This document shows, in pieces, positions 53,605 through 62,165 of a stretch of DNA of 64,000 bases (positions are counted from its first letter, which is position 1; each line of letters begins with the position of its first letter). The DNA is from Burkholderiales bacterium (GTDB lineage Bacteria; Pseudomonadota; Gammaproteobacteria; Burkholderiales; Burkholderiaceae_C): contig JACRPO010000009.1 of NCBI GenBank assembly GCA_016223165.1, positions 310,001 through 374,000 on the forward strand, in the 5' to 3' direction. A model generated the notes under the pieces. That model made no database searches. It saw only the letters and a program-made list of their open reading frames with translations, and had not been told where the DNA came from. A program made the translations under genes and the position numbers.

Positions 53605-56600
53605 CTACCGCCCCGCCGTCACCACCACCCCCTTGAACTGCCCCGCCTGCGCCACCCGCGGCGGTGCCGGATAACGCGCCGCATCCAGCCGATGCAGCAA
53701 CTCCGCCTCGCGCGTGCGCGCCAGAGCCACGTTCGCGAGCTTCACGTGCCCGTAGCCGCGCATGGCGAGCGGCACCTGCGCCACCTGCACCGCCACCGCG
53801 AGGTTCTCCTGATCGAGTTGCGGCAACAGCTCCGCCACGCGCGCCTCGAATCGTTCGATCGACTCGCGCTCCATGCGCCGCTCCTCGGTGCGGCCGAAGA
53901 CGTCGAGCGCCGTGCCGCGCAACCGCTTGCCGCGCGCCAGCCACTTCATCGCCGGCAGCATCCAGGCGCCGAGCCGCACCTTCCTCGGCGGCTCGCCGTT
54001 CGGCCCCGGCTTGGCGATCAGCGGCGGCGCCATGTGGTACTCGAGCTTCAGCTCGCCTTCGAACTGCTCGTGCAGCTGCCGCGCGAAGCTGCCGTCGGTG
54101 TACAGCCGCGCCACCTCGTATTCATCCTTGTAGGCCATCAGCTTGCCGAGGCTCGCCGCGACGGCGCGCGTGAAGGGCAACAACGGATCCGCGCCGAGCT
54201 GCACTTCGCGCTCGCGCGCCGCCGCCACCGTCTTGCGGTAGCGGGCGGCCCAGGCCGCGTCCTGCCACGCCGTCAGGTGCGCGGCATGGCGCTCGATGAA
54301 CGCGTTGAGCGTCTCCTCGGGCACCGGCTCGTCGGCGTGGCCTTCGCGCAAGCGCTCGCAGGCCGCGGGGTCGGCAGCGGCAAGGCGGCCGAGCGCGAAG
54401 GCGAGCTTGTTCGCCTCGACGGCCACGCCGTTCAGCTCGATCGCGCGCTGCAGCGCCGGCAGGCTCACCGGCACCAGGCCGCGCTGCCAGGCGAAGCCGA
54501 GCGCGAGCACGTTGGCCGTCACCGTGTCGCCTAGAAAGTCGGTGGCCAGCGCCTGCGCATCGAAGGTCTCGACGCGGTCTGCGCCGGCGGCGAAGCGCAG
54601 CTTGTCCATCATCGCCGCCACGCGCAGGTCGGCATCGGGGTTGCGCACGCTCTCGGCGACGGGGATCGGATGCTCGTTGGCGAGGGTGCGCGTGCGGCCG
54701 TGCCGCACCGTCAGCAGCGCCTCGGGGCTGGCGCCGACGACGAGGTCGCAGGCGAGGATGGCGTCGGCCTGCTGCGCGTCGATGCGCACCTGGTTCAGCC
54801 GCTCGGGCTTGTCGGCCAGGCGCACGAAGCTCAGCACCGAGCCGCCCTTCTGCGCGAAGCCCATGAAGTCGAGCACGCTCGCCGAATGGCCGTCGAGGTG
54901 CGCGGCCATCGCCGCCAGCGCGCCGACCGTCACGACACCCGTGCCGCCGACGCCGGTGACGAGCAGGTCGTAAGGGCCTGTCCAGTGCCAGCGCTCGGGC
55001 AGCGGCAGCGCCGCCACCGCGCGCTCGAAGGCGGCGCGGTCGCGGCCGAGGATGCCCGAGTGCCGGCGCGGCATGCCGCCACTGACGCTGACGAAACTCG
55101 GGCAGAAGCCCTTGGCGCAGGAGTAGTCCTTGTTGCACGCCGTCTGGTCGATGCGCCGCTTGCGGCCGAACGCCGTCTCGTGCGGCAGCACGGCGACGCA
55201 GTTGCTCTGCACGCCGCAGTCGCCGCAGCCTTCGCACACCGCCTCGTTGATAAAGAGGCGCCGGGCCGGATCCTCGAGTTCGCCCTTCTTGCGCCGGCGC
55301 CGCTTCTCGGCGGCGCAGGTCTGTTCGTAGATGAGCACGGTGACGCCGCGCACCTCGCGCAGCTCGCGCTGCACGGCGTCGAGATGTTCACGGCCGTGGA
55401 AGGTGGTGCCGGGCGGGAAGTGGCCCTTGATCGCGGCGTACTTGTCGATGTCGTCGGAGAGCACCGCCACGCGCTTGACACCCTCGCTCTCCACCTGCCG
55501 CGCGATGGCGTCGACGCTGATCACGCCGTCCACCGGCTGGCCACCGGTCATCGCCACCGCGTCGTTCAAGAGGATCTTGTAGGTGAGCGTGGCGTTGGCC
55601 GCCACCGCCTGGCGGATGGCGAGATAGCCCGAGTGGTAGTAGGTGCCGTCGCCGAGGTTCTGGAAGATGTGCGGCACCTTCGTGAACATCGAGTGGCTGA
55701 CCCAGTCGACGCCCTCGCCGCCCATCTGGATGAGGCCGGCCGTGCTGCGGTCCATCCAGCTGGCCATGAAGTGGCAGCCGATGCCGGCCGCCGCGCGCGA
55801 GCCCTCGGGCACCTTGGTGCTCGTGTTGTGCGGGCAGCCGGCGCAGAAGTAGGGCTGGCGCTTCACGGCGTCGCCGGCGTTGCTGAGCAGCTCGGGCGGC
55901 GTGAAGTCGCGCACGTGGTGGCGGCGGTCGAGCGCCGCGTCGTGCTTGGCGAGCCAGGCCGCGACGACCTCGATGAGGCGCGACGGGCGCAGCTCGCCGG
56001 CCGGCGAGACGAGCGGGCGACCCTCTTCGTCGCGTTTGCCCAGCACGCGCGGTCGCACCCCGGCCGGCGCGTTGTAGAAGAGGTTCTTGATCTGCTGCTC
56101 GACCACCGGCCCCTTCTCCTCGATGACGAGGATCTGCTCGAGCCCTTGCGCGAAGGCCTGCATGCGCGTCGTCTCGATCGGGAAGGTGAGCCCGAGCTTC
56201 ATGACGCGCACGCCGTGTGCGGCCAGCTCGGCCGGCGTGATTTCGAGGCGCCGCAGCACCTCCATGAAGTCGAGGTGCGCCTTGCCCGCGGTGACGATGC
56301 CCACGCGTGCCTCGCGCGAGACCACGATGTCGCGGTCGATCGAATTCACGCGCGCGAAGGCGGCCACCGCGGCGAGCTTGTCGAGCGCGCGCGTCTCGAT
56401 GCGCAGCGAAGGCAGGTCGGGCCAGCGGTAGTGGAGCCCGTCGGCCGGCGGTACGTCGCCGGTGCTTGCGCGCACGGCGTCGGCGCCCTGCCAGCGCCCG
56501 GCGCGCCGCTGAATCTCGTCGAGGTCCACCGTGGCCGCGCTCTCGACCACTTCACTCAGCGCCGTGAAGCCGACCCAGTTGCCGCTGTATCGGCTGAGCG

Positions 56601-57240
56601 CATAGCCGTAGAGGCCGAACTCGATCATGTCGGCCACGTTGGCCGGCGAGAGCACCGGCATGTGCCAGGCCTGGAAGGCGAGGTCGCTCTGGTGCGGCAT
56701 CGACGAGGAGACGCAGCCGTGGTCGTCGCCGGCCACGACGAGCACGCCGCCCTGCGGCGAGCTGCCGTAGGCGTTGCCGTGCTTGATGGCGTCGCCGGCG
56801 CGGTCGACGCCCGGGCCTTTGCCGTACCACATCGCGAAGACGGCTTCGGCAACGCGCTCGGGGTCGCTCTGCACGCGCTGCGTGCCGAGCACCGCGGTGG
56901 CGGCGAGCTCCTCGTTGATGGCCGGCAGGAAGCGGATGCCCTGCTCGGTGAACCTGGCGCCGGCCTTCCACACCGCCTGGTCCACCGCACCGAGCGGCGA
57001 GCCGCGGTAGCCGCTGATGAAGCCTCGCGTGTCGAGGCCGGCCGCCGCATCGCGCGCGCGCTGCATGAGCAGGATGCGCAGCAGCGCCTGCGTGCCGGTG
57101 AGGTAGACGGCACCCGACGTGGCCCACAGCGCGTCGGCGAGCTGGGCATTCGGGCGGACGAGCGGAGAGGGGGAAGAAGTGGCAGAGGTGGGAGAAGTGG
57201 GAGAGGTGGGCGAGGTGGGCGGGTTCGGCGCTTCAGTCAT
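53605..57240 (-). CDS. Indolepyruvate ferredoxin oxidoreductase, fused subunits
   Basis: This 1211-residue enzyme decarboxylates aryl-pyruvates to aryl-acetyl-CoA, with electrons passed to ferredoxin, in aromatic amino acid breakdown. The alpha-type N-terminal region has GFISGYRGSPLGAVDQAVWKAG near residues 53-74 and GKGPGVDRAGDAIKHGNAYGSSPQGGVLVVAGDDHGC. The TPP domain follows, with PYFCAGCPHNTSTKVPEGSRA near residues 460-480 and GDGTYYHSGYLAIRQAVAANATLTYKILLNDAVAMTGGQ. Cys motifs follow (CEGCGDCGVQSNC, CNKDYSCAKGFCPSF). The gamma domain begins LLVTGVGGTGVVTVGALAAM. The N-terminal TSPTSPTSPTS run comes from a 9-bp repeat. GGAG lies before the ATG. An Lrp regulator is divergent. Confidence 0.95.
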   Translation of the reverse strand: MTEAPNPPTSPTSPTSPTSATSSPSPLVRPNAQLADALWATSGAVYLTGTQALLRILLMQRARDAAAGLDTRGFISGYRGSPLGAVDQAVWKAGARFTEQGIRFLPAINEELAATAVLGTQRVQSDPERVAEAVFAMWYGKGPGVDRAGDAIKHGNAYGSSPQGGVLVVAGDDHGCVSSSMPHQSDLAFQAWHMPVLSPANVADMIEFGLYGYALSRYSGNWVGFTALSEVVESAATVDLDEIQRRAGRWQGADAVRASTGDVPPADGLHYRWPDLPSLRIETRALDKLAAVAAFARVNSIDRDIVVSREARVGIVTAGKAHLDFMEVLRRLEITPAELAAHGVRVMKLGLTFPIETTRMQAFAQGLEQILVIEEKGPVVEQQIKNLFYNAPAGVRPRVLGKRDEEGRPLVSPAGELRPSRLIEVVAAWLAKHDAALDRRHHVRDFTPPELLSNAGDAVKRQPYFCAGCPHNTSTKVPEGSRAAAGIGCHFMASWMDRSTAGLIQMGGEGVDWVSHSMFTKVPHIFQNLGDGTYYHSGYLAIRQAVAANATLTYKILLNDAVAMTGGQPVDGVISVDAIARQVESEGVKRVAVLSDDIDKYAAIKGHFPPGTTFHGREHLDAVQRELREVRGVTVLIYEQTCAAEKRRRRKKGELEDPARRLFINEAVCEGCGDCGVQSNCVAVLPHETAFGRKRRIDQTACNKDYSCAKGFCPSFVSVSGGMPRRHSGILGRDRAAFERAVAALPLPERWHWTGPYDLLVTGVGGTGVVTVGALAAMAAHLDGHSASVLDFMGFAQKGGSVLSFVRLADKPERLNQVRIDAQQADAILACDLVVGASPEALLTVRHGRTRTLANEHPIPVAESVRNPDADLRVAAMMDKLRFAAGADRVETFDAQALATDFLGDTVTANVLALGFAWQRGLVPVSLPALQRAIELNGVAVEANKLAFALGRLAAADPAACERLREGHADEPVPEETLNAFIERHAAHLTAWQDAAWAARYRKTVAAAREREVQLGADPLLPFTRAVAASLGKLMAYKDEYEVARLYTDGSFARQLHEQFEGELKLEYHMAPPLIAKPGPNGEPPRKVRLGAWMLPAMKWLARGKRLRGTALDVFGRTEERRMERESIERFEARVAELLPQLDQENLAVAVQVAQVPLAMRGYGHVKLANVALARTREAELLHRLDAARYPAPPRVAQAGQFKGVVVTAGR
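57184..57219. repeat. 9-bp in-frame tandem repeat near the start of the oxidoreductase gene
   Basis: Four 9-bp units (AGAGGTGGG, AGAAGTGGG, AGAGGTGGG, CGAGGTGGG) encode the Thr-Ser-Pro repeat at residues 8-19, close to the start codon. Confidence 0.8.
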
Positions 57241-57371
57241 GGCGGGCTCCAGGCGCGGTCGGGGGCGGGCGCGTCGCGCGCTGCGGGAGGTTATCTCCGC
57301 AACATCAGAATATGCTGTCCGAATCACCCTGCCGGCGTCGGTATCGCAGCAAATCCTTCGCCGAAAGCGCC

Positions 57372-57899
57372 ATGCCCGAGAAGACCACCCTCGACCCTTC
57401 GCTCGACAAGTACAGCCTCGCCATCCTCGCCGAGTTGCTGCGCGACGCGCGCCAGACCATCCAGCAGATCGCCGACAAGGTGGGCCTGTCCGCCAGCCCC
57501 TGCTGGAAGCGCATCAAGGACATGGAGGCCGCGGGCGTGATCCGCGGCTACACGGCCATCGTCGACACCGAGAAGATCGGCCTCGGCCTGCGCGTCATCG
57601 TCGAGGCCAACATGGCCCAGCACAGCGAAGTCACCGTGCGCCAGTTCGAGCGCGCCGTGGCCGCCGCGGCGCCCATCGTGCAGTGCCACGCCACCACCGG
57701 CGAGAGCGACTACGTGATGAGCGTGCTCGTGCCCGACATCAAGAGCTACGACCAGCTGCTGCACGAGACGATGTTCAAGCTGCCGGGCATCACGCACGTG
57801 CGCAGCGCCATCGTGCTGAAGGAGATCAAGAGCGAGATGCGGCTGGCGCTGCCCGAGCAGGGCTTGCAGCGAGCGCCGCGGCGCCGCGGCAAGGTGTGA
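57372..57899 (+). CDS. Lrp/AsnC-family regulator
   Basis: This 175-residue protein has the AsnC helix-turn-helix (about 9-65: LDKYSLAILAELLRDARQTIQQIADKVGLSASPCWKRIKDMEAAGVIRGYTA) and the RAM effector domain (LRVIVEANMAQHSEVTVRQFERAVAAAAPIVQCHATTGESDYVMSVLVPDIKSYDQLLHETMFKLPGITHVRSAIVLKEIKSE). It is divergent from the indolepyruvate oxidoreductase gene with a 131-bp gap, so it probably senses an amino acid and controls that gene. The ATG at 57372 starts the conserved core; an ATG at 57312 would add 20 residues. Confidence 0.94.
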   Translation: MPEKTTLDPSLDKYSLAILAELLRDARQTIQQIADKVGLSASPCWKRIKDMEAAGVIRGYTAIVDTEKIGLGLRVIVEANMAQHSEVTVRQFERAVAAAAPIVQCHATTGESDYVMSVLVPDIKSYDQLLHETMFKLPGITHVRSAIVLKEIKSEMRLALPEQGLQRAPRRRGKV

Positions 57900-57924
57900 G
57901 AACCTCGACTTCCAGGAGCGTTAC

Positions 57925-58353
57925 ATGGCGACGAGAGAACGGCATACCGGCCGCTTGATCGACCACATCGGGATGGTGGTTCGGGACTTTGCCGCCAGCA
58001 AGGCCTTCTACACCGCCGTCTTCGGTGCACTGAAGATCCCCATCGGCGGCAGCGATGAACACAACCTCTGGGCAGACGAACTGTTCATTGGGTCGCCTGC
58101 CAGCGAGGAGGTGCAAGGCCCGCTCACCGGGCGGCATCACATCGCGTTCCAGGCGCAGGACCGGGCGATGGTGGATGCCTTCTACCAGGCCGCGATGGCG
58201 CACGGTGGCCGGGACAACGGTGCTCCCGGCGAACGCACCTACCACCCTGGCTACTACGCGGCGTTCGTGCTGGACCCCGATGGCAACAACATCGAGGCCG
58301 TCTTTCACGGCGAGGCCGTTCGCAGTGCGGCTTCGGTGCGAATCACGTATTGA
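57925..58353 (+). CDS. VOC-family protein (glyoxalase-like)
   Basis: This 142-residue protein has one vicinal-oxygen-chelate domain: LIDHIGMVVRDFAASKAFYTAVFGALKIPI at the start with the first His ligand, TGRHHIAFQAQDRAMVDAFYQAAMAHGG in the middle, and HPGYYAAFVLDPDGNNIEAVFHGE with the Glu ligand near residue 126. The His/His/Glu set suggests a metal-dependent lyase or dioxygenase, but the substrate is not clear. GGAG lies 8 bp before the ATG. The gene starts 25 bp after the Lrp gene and may be cotranscribed with it. Confidence 0.9.
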   Translation: MATRERHTGRLIDHIGMVVRDFAASKAFYTAVFGALKIPIGGSDEHNLWADELFIGSPASEEVQGPLTGRHHIAFQAQDRAMVDAFYQAAMAHGGRDNGAPGERTYHPGYYAAFVLDPDGNNIEAVFHGEAVRSAASVRITY

Positions 58354-58441
58354 TCACTGCGGGCAGGCGCGCGCAGCCCTTCGGCGCCACCGACTTCGCA
58401 CGCCCAGCGCGCTCCCCGAGCAGCGTGCCGCCGCAAGCTAC

Positions 58442-61400
58442 TCAGAACTCGTACTCGAACGTCAGCTGCGCCGCCCACTGGCTCTCGCCCTTGGCCTGGC
58501 GCGTCGTCAGGTCCTCGAGCGCACCGAGGCTGTAGATGTAGCGGCCGTCCGCGGTCCGGCCCTTGTAGTTGACGAAACTGCGTGCCTGGCCGCCGGCGGA
58601 CTGGAACGCCACCTCGTCGGTGTGTCCGTAGCGCGGGTTCAGGAAGTTGCCGAAGTTGAGGATGTCCAGCTTGACGCGCGCCTTGTGCCCGCTCGTGAAG
58701 CCGGGCAACTCCTGCGCGATGCGCAGATCGATCGTGTTCACCCACGGCGAGCGGCCGCTGTTGCGCGAGACGACACCGCCGCGCGCGCCGCTCAGCTCGG
58801 AGTAGGTGTTGACGATGTCCCAGAAGCGCGCCTCCTCGGCCGCGCCGCCGGCGAACACCACCTCGCCGGAGCCCGGCGCGCTCGGGACGTACATCAGGTC
58901 GTTGCCGGCCGAGCCGTCGCCGTTGAGGTCGTTGTAGTAGGTCCAGCTGTAGGGCTTGCCGCGCCGGCCTTCGTAGGTGAGGCCGAAGGTCGTCTTGTAT
59001 TCGTTGAAGATGGCGCGCGAGAAGCTCATCGTGGCGTTGACGCGGTCGCGCACGAGGTAGGCCGAGTCGGCGGCCACTTCCTCGTTCGGGTTGAACACCG
59101 AGCGCGCCGCCCAGTTCGAGAACGCCACCGACGAGGTGAGCGGGCTCACCTCCTTGGCGCTCGTGCGCGTGTAGGCCAGCTGCCACAGCAGGCCCGGCGC
59201 CGGCTGCTGCGCCAGCGCCAGCGTGAGCGCATCGCCGCCGCCCTTGCCGGTGCCGGTGGCGAGCATCACGTTGCCGAAGCCCGAGTTGTTCAGCGCGCGC
59301 GAGGTGACGGTGCCGCCGCAGCCGGCCGCGGTGCTGGTCACCGCGCCCGCAGCACTCCAGCAGTTGGTGTTGTAGCCGTTGGCGTTGTAGAAGAGCGGGC
59401 GGCCGTCCGAGCCCGTGCCCGTGGCGGGGCCGAGGTTCAGGTGCTGGTAGTAGATGCCGTTCTTCACTTTCGTGTGCACCAGCTCGGCACCGGCGACGAG
59501 GCCGAACCAGGGCAGCTCGGCGTCGATGGCGAGGTTCATCTTCCACACCGAGGGCTGAGTCAGGCTCGGGTCGAGGAAGTCGACGTTGGACGCCGGGTTC
59601 GTGCCCAGCGCCGGCTGCGCACCGATGTTGGGGTTGAAGACGCCGGTGGTCGCACAGGCGGCGCGGTTGTTCGTGCCGCCGGTGAGCTCGGCGCTCGTGC
59701 CGCAGCCGTAGAACGCCATCGCCACCCCGGTGTTGGAATAGGGGTTGGAGATCCAGACGTTGGCCGCCGCACCCTGGAACAGGCCCAGGCCGCCGCGCAG
59801 CTGCAGCTTGCGTTCCTTGTCGCCGAGATCCCAGTTGAAGCCCAGGCGCGGCTGCACGAGCGTGTCGCCGTCGGGCGTGACCGTGTTGTCGTAGCCGAAG
59901 CCGCCCGTCTGGCGCGTGCCGGTGCCCAGCCCGGTCACGGTGCCTGGCACCACGGCCGCGCCCGCGGCGGCGTTGGCGATCGGCTGGTCGGGCATGTCGA
60001 TGATGTCCACGCGCGCGCCCAGGCTGAGCGAGAGTTTGGGCATCGGCTTCCAGGTGTCCTGCGCGAAGAGGCCGTAGTTGTTGAGCTGCCAGCCGGCGAC
60101 GCCGTCGCCCAGCGTCTTGCCCGGCAGCGGCAGCTGCGCCTGGTACGAGGTGGCGCGCCCGAGGGTGAAGTTCTCGAGCACCGCCGCCTGCCACTCGGCC
60201 GCCGTCGCGGTGGCGCAGCTTCCACCGGTCAGCGTGGTCGTCGTGTAGGTGAACGCGTTGTCGCACTGGAATTTGTACTGCCCGTACGCGTCCTGCAGGA
60301 AGGCGTTGTAGATCTTGTTCTGGCTGTACTCGCCGCCCAGGCGCAGCTCGTGGTCGCCCAGCGTCCAGGTGGCGCCGCCGAAGGCGTCCCAGGTCTTCGT
60401 GAACAGCTTGTTGAAGTGCCGGCTGCGCTCGGTGCCGGTAAAGAGCGTGCGCTCCTGCCCGGTGCCGGCGCCGCCGAAGTCGAACGCCATCAGCGGCAGC
60501 TGCGAGCGGTTCTGCGGCTCGCTCGCGTAGTCGCGGTACGACAGGCGCGCCTCGGTGCTGAAGCTCGGCGTCCAGTCGGCGAACCATTGCGCCACGGTGG
60601 TGTCGAGGGTCTTCTTCTGGTCGTACCAGTGCGAGGTGAGGCTGAGCGCGCGCGTGCCGTTGTCGGGGAAGAACGGCTCGCTCTGCTCGGTGCGTGTGTA
60701 GCGCAGCGTAGCGCGCTGCTGCTCGCTGATGGACCAGTCGAGCTTCACGAGCGCGTCCTTGACCGAGAGGAAGGTGTTGGCCGGCCTGTCGATGGTGCCG
60801 AGGTCTATGCCCCAGGTGGTGGCGGCAGCGCTGCGCAGCGCGTCGATCGACGCCGGCGTGATGTTGACGTTCGTGATGCCGCTGCCCACGGGCCCGAAGT
60901 CCACGCCCGCCTTCGAGCTCTTGAACTCCTCGTAGCCGACGAAGAAGAAGAGCTTGTCCGGCACGATCGGTCCGCCGAGCGCGAAGCCGCTCAGCACTTC
61001 CTTGAACGGCAGCGGATCGCTGTAGGTGTCCGAGCTGCGGTTGTAGGTGCGGCCGGCCCAGTCCTGGTTGCGGAAGCGGTAGTAGACGGTGCCGTGGAAG
61101 TCGTTGGTGCCGCTCTTGGTGACGGCGTTGATGTTGGCGCCGGTGTAGCCGCGCTGCGTGACGTCGTAGTTGGCGAGGTTGACCTGCAGCGACTGGATGG
61201 CGTAGATCGAGATCGGCTGCTTGGAGGTGGGCAGGTTGTTCGCCTCCAGGCCGAACGTGTCGCTGACGCTGACGCCGTCGATCGTCACCGTGTTGAAGCG
61301 GCTGTTCTGGCCGAGCGCCGAGATCTCGCCGCGCTCCTTGTCGGTTTGCGAGATGCGCGGGTCCACGCGCGCCAGGTCCTGCAGGTTGCCGGTGAACGAG

Positions 61401-61858
61401 GGCAATGCCGCCACCTGGCCGGCCCCGATGGCGGTGCCCGCGCCCATGTTGCCGCTGCCGAAGCGGTCGAGCAGCACGCGCGAGCCGGTGATGACCAGGC
61501 GCGCCGGCGCACCGAGCTGCAGGTCGAGCGCCAGCGTCTCGTTCAGGGCCAGGAACACCCCTTCGCGGCTCTCGCGGTCGGCTCCCTTGGCGACGGTGAC
61601 GGTGTAGGGGCCGCCCACCCGCAGGCCGCGCGCCGACCAGCGGCCCTCGGCATCGGTGACGGTGCTGCTGGTGGCCTTGGACTCGACGTGCACGATGGTC
61701 ACCGTGGCGCCGGCCACGGGCTGGCCACCGACATCGACCACGCGGCCGGCGACGGCGGCGGTGGTCGTCTGCGCAAGAGCGGGGGCCGCGGCCACCATCG
61801 CCACGGCGACTGCCATCGCCGTGCGGGTGAAGCCCATCCAGGTGTCGTGCGGGTGCAT
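58442..61858 (-). CDS. Oar-like TonB-dependent receptor with carboxypeptidase-regulatory-like domain
   Basis: This 1138-residue outer-membrane protein has a signal peptide (TAMAVAVAMVAAAPALAQ) and an N-terminal CarboxypepD_reg-like domain (about 28-105: AAVAGRVVDVGGQPVAGATVTIVHVESKATSSTVTDAEGRWSARGLRVGGPYTVTV). The plug region includes DRFGSGNMGAGTAIGAGQVAALPSFTGNLQDLARVDPRIS, VTIDGVSVSDTFGLEANNLPTSKQPISIYAIQSLQVNLANYDVTQRGYTGANINAVTKSGTNDFHGTVYY near residues 183-255. The barrel ends in EYEF, with a terminal Phe. Oar-type receptors are large and take up or export proteins or peptides. GGAGGGA lies 8 bp before the ATG. It is divergent from a nucleotidase gene. Confidence 0.93.
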   Translation of the reverse strand: MHPHDTWMGFTRTAMAVAVAMVAAAPALAQTTTAAVAGRVVDVGGQPVAGATVTIVHVESKATSSTVTDAEGRWSARGLRVGGPYTVTVAKGADRESREGVFLALNETLALDLQLGAPARLVITGSRVLLDRFGSGNMGAGTAIGAGQVAALPSFTGNLQDLARVDPRISQTDKERGEISALGQNSRFNTVTIDGVSVSDTFGLEANNLPTSKQPISIYAIQSLQVNLANYDVTQRGYTGANINAVTKSGTNDFHGTVYYRFRNQDWAGRTYNRSSDTYSDPLPFKEVLSGFALGGPIVPDKLFFFVGYEEFKSSKAGVDFGPVGSGITNVNITPASIDALRSAAATTWGIDLGTIDRPANTFLSVKDALVKLDWSISEQQRATLRYTRTEQSEPFFPDNGTRALSLTSHWYDQKKTLDTTVAQWFADWTPSFSTEARLSYRDYASEPQNRSQLPLMAFDFGGAGTGQERTLFTGTERSRHFNKLFTKTWDAFGGATWTLGDHELRLGGEYSQNKIYNAFLQDAYGQYKFQCDNAFTYTTTTLTGGSCATATAAEWQAAVLENFTLGRATSYQAQLPLPGKTLGDGVAGWQLNNYGLFAQDTWKPMPKLSLSLGARVDIIDMPDQPIANAAAGAAVVPGTVTGLGTGTRQTGGFGYDNTVTPDGDTLVQPRLGFNWDLGDKERKLQLRGGLGLFQGAAANVWISNPYSNTGVAMAFYGCGTSAELTGGTNNRAACATTGVFNPNIGAQPALGTNPASNVDFLDPSLTQPSVWKMNLAIDAELPWFGLVAGAELVHTKVKNGIYYQHLNLGPATGTGSDGRPLFYNANGYNTNCWSAAGAVTSTAAGCGGTVTSRALNNSGFGNVMLATGTGKGGGDALTLALAQQPAPGLLWQLAYTRTSAKEVSPLTSSVAFSNWAARSVFNPNEEVAADSAYLVRDRVNATMSFSRAIFNEYKTTFGLTYEGRRGKPYSWTYYNDLNGDGSAGNDLMYVPSAPGSGEVVFAGGAAEEARFWDIVNTYSELSGARGGVVSRNSGRSPWVNTIDLRIAQELPGFTSGHKARVKLDILNFGNFLNPRYGHTDEVAFQSAGGQARSFVNYKGRTADGRYIYSLGALEDLTTRQAKGESQWAAQLTFEYEF

Positions 61859-62165
61859 CGGTCGAGTCCCTCCGGGTGTGGTTGGTGGCGCTCGTGGCGC
61901 GACTGTGCGTGCCATCGGCAAAGCAAGGCTCCTGCCATGCCCGGAAACATTTTGGCAACGCACGATGGCGATGCCATGACGAGTCGTCGCCGTACAACAC
62001 CGTGCGTGGCCACGCGAAGGCTCCGTGCCAGTGCGCAGCACGGCCGGGATGGCACTCACGCGGTGCGATTCCGCGCGCCCCTGGCGCACCGCCCCGAGCA
62101 CCGGATTCCCGAGACGGAACTTGCTACGCTCGCGCCCCACACGCCATGCACGCAAGGGACCACGA
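61859..62165. other. 307-bp divergent promoter region
   Basis: The gap lies between the Oar-like receptor and the CpdB-type gene. It has a small AT-richer patch near 61935-61960 (GGAAACATTTTGGCAAC) that could hold a promoter. No gene and no strong repeat was seen. Confidence 0.4.
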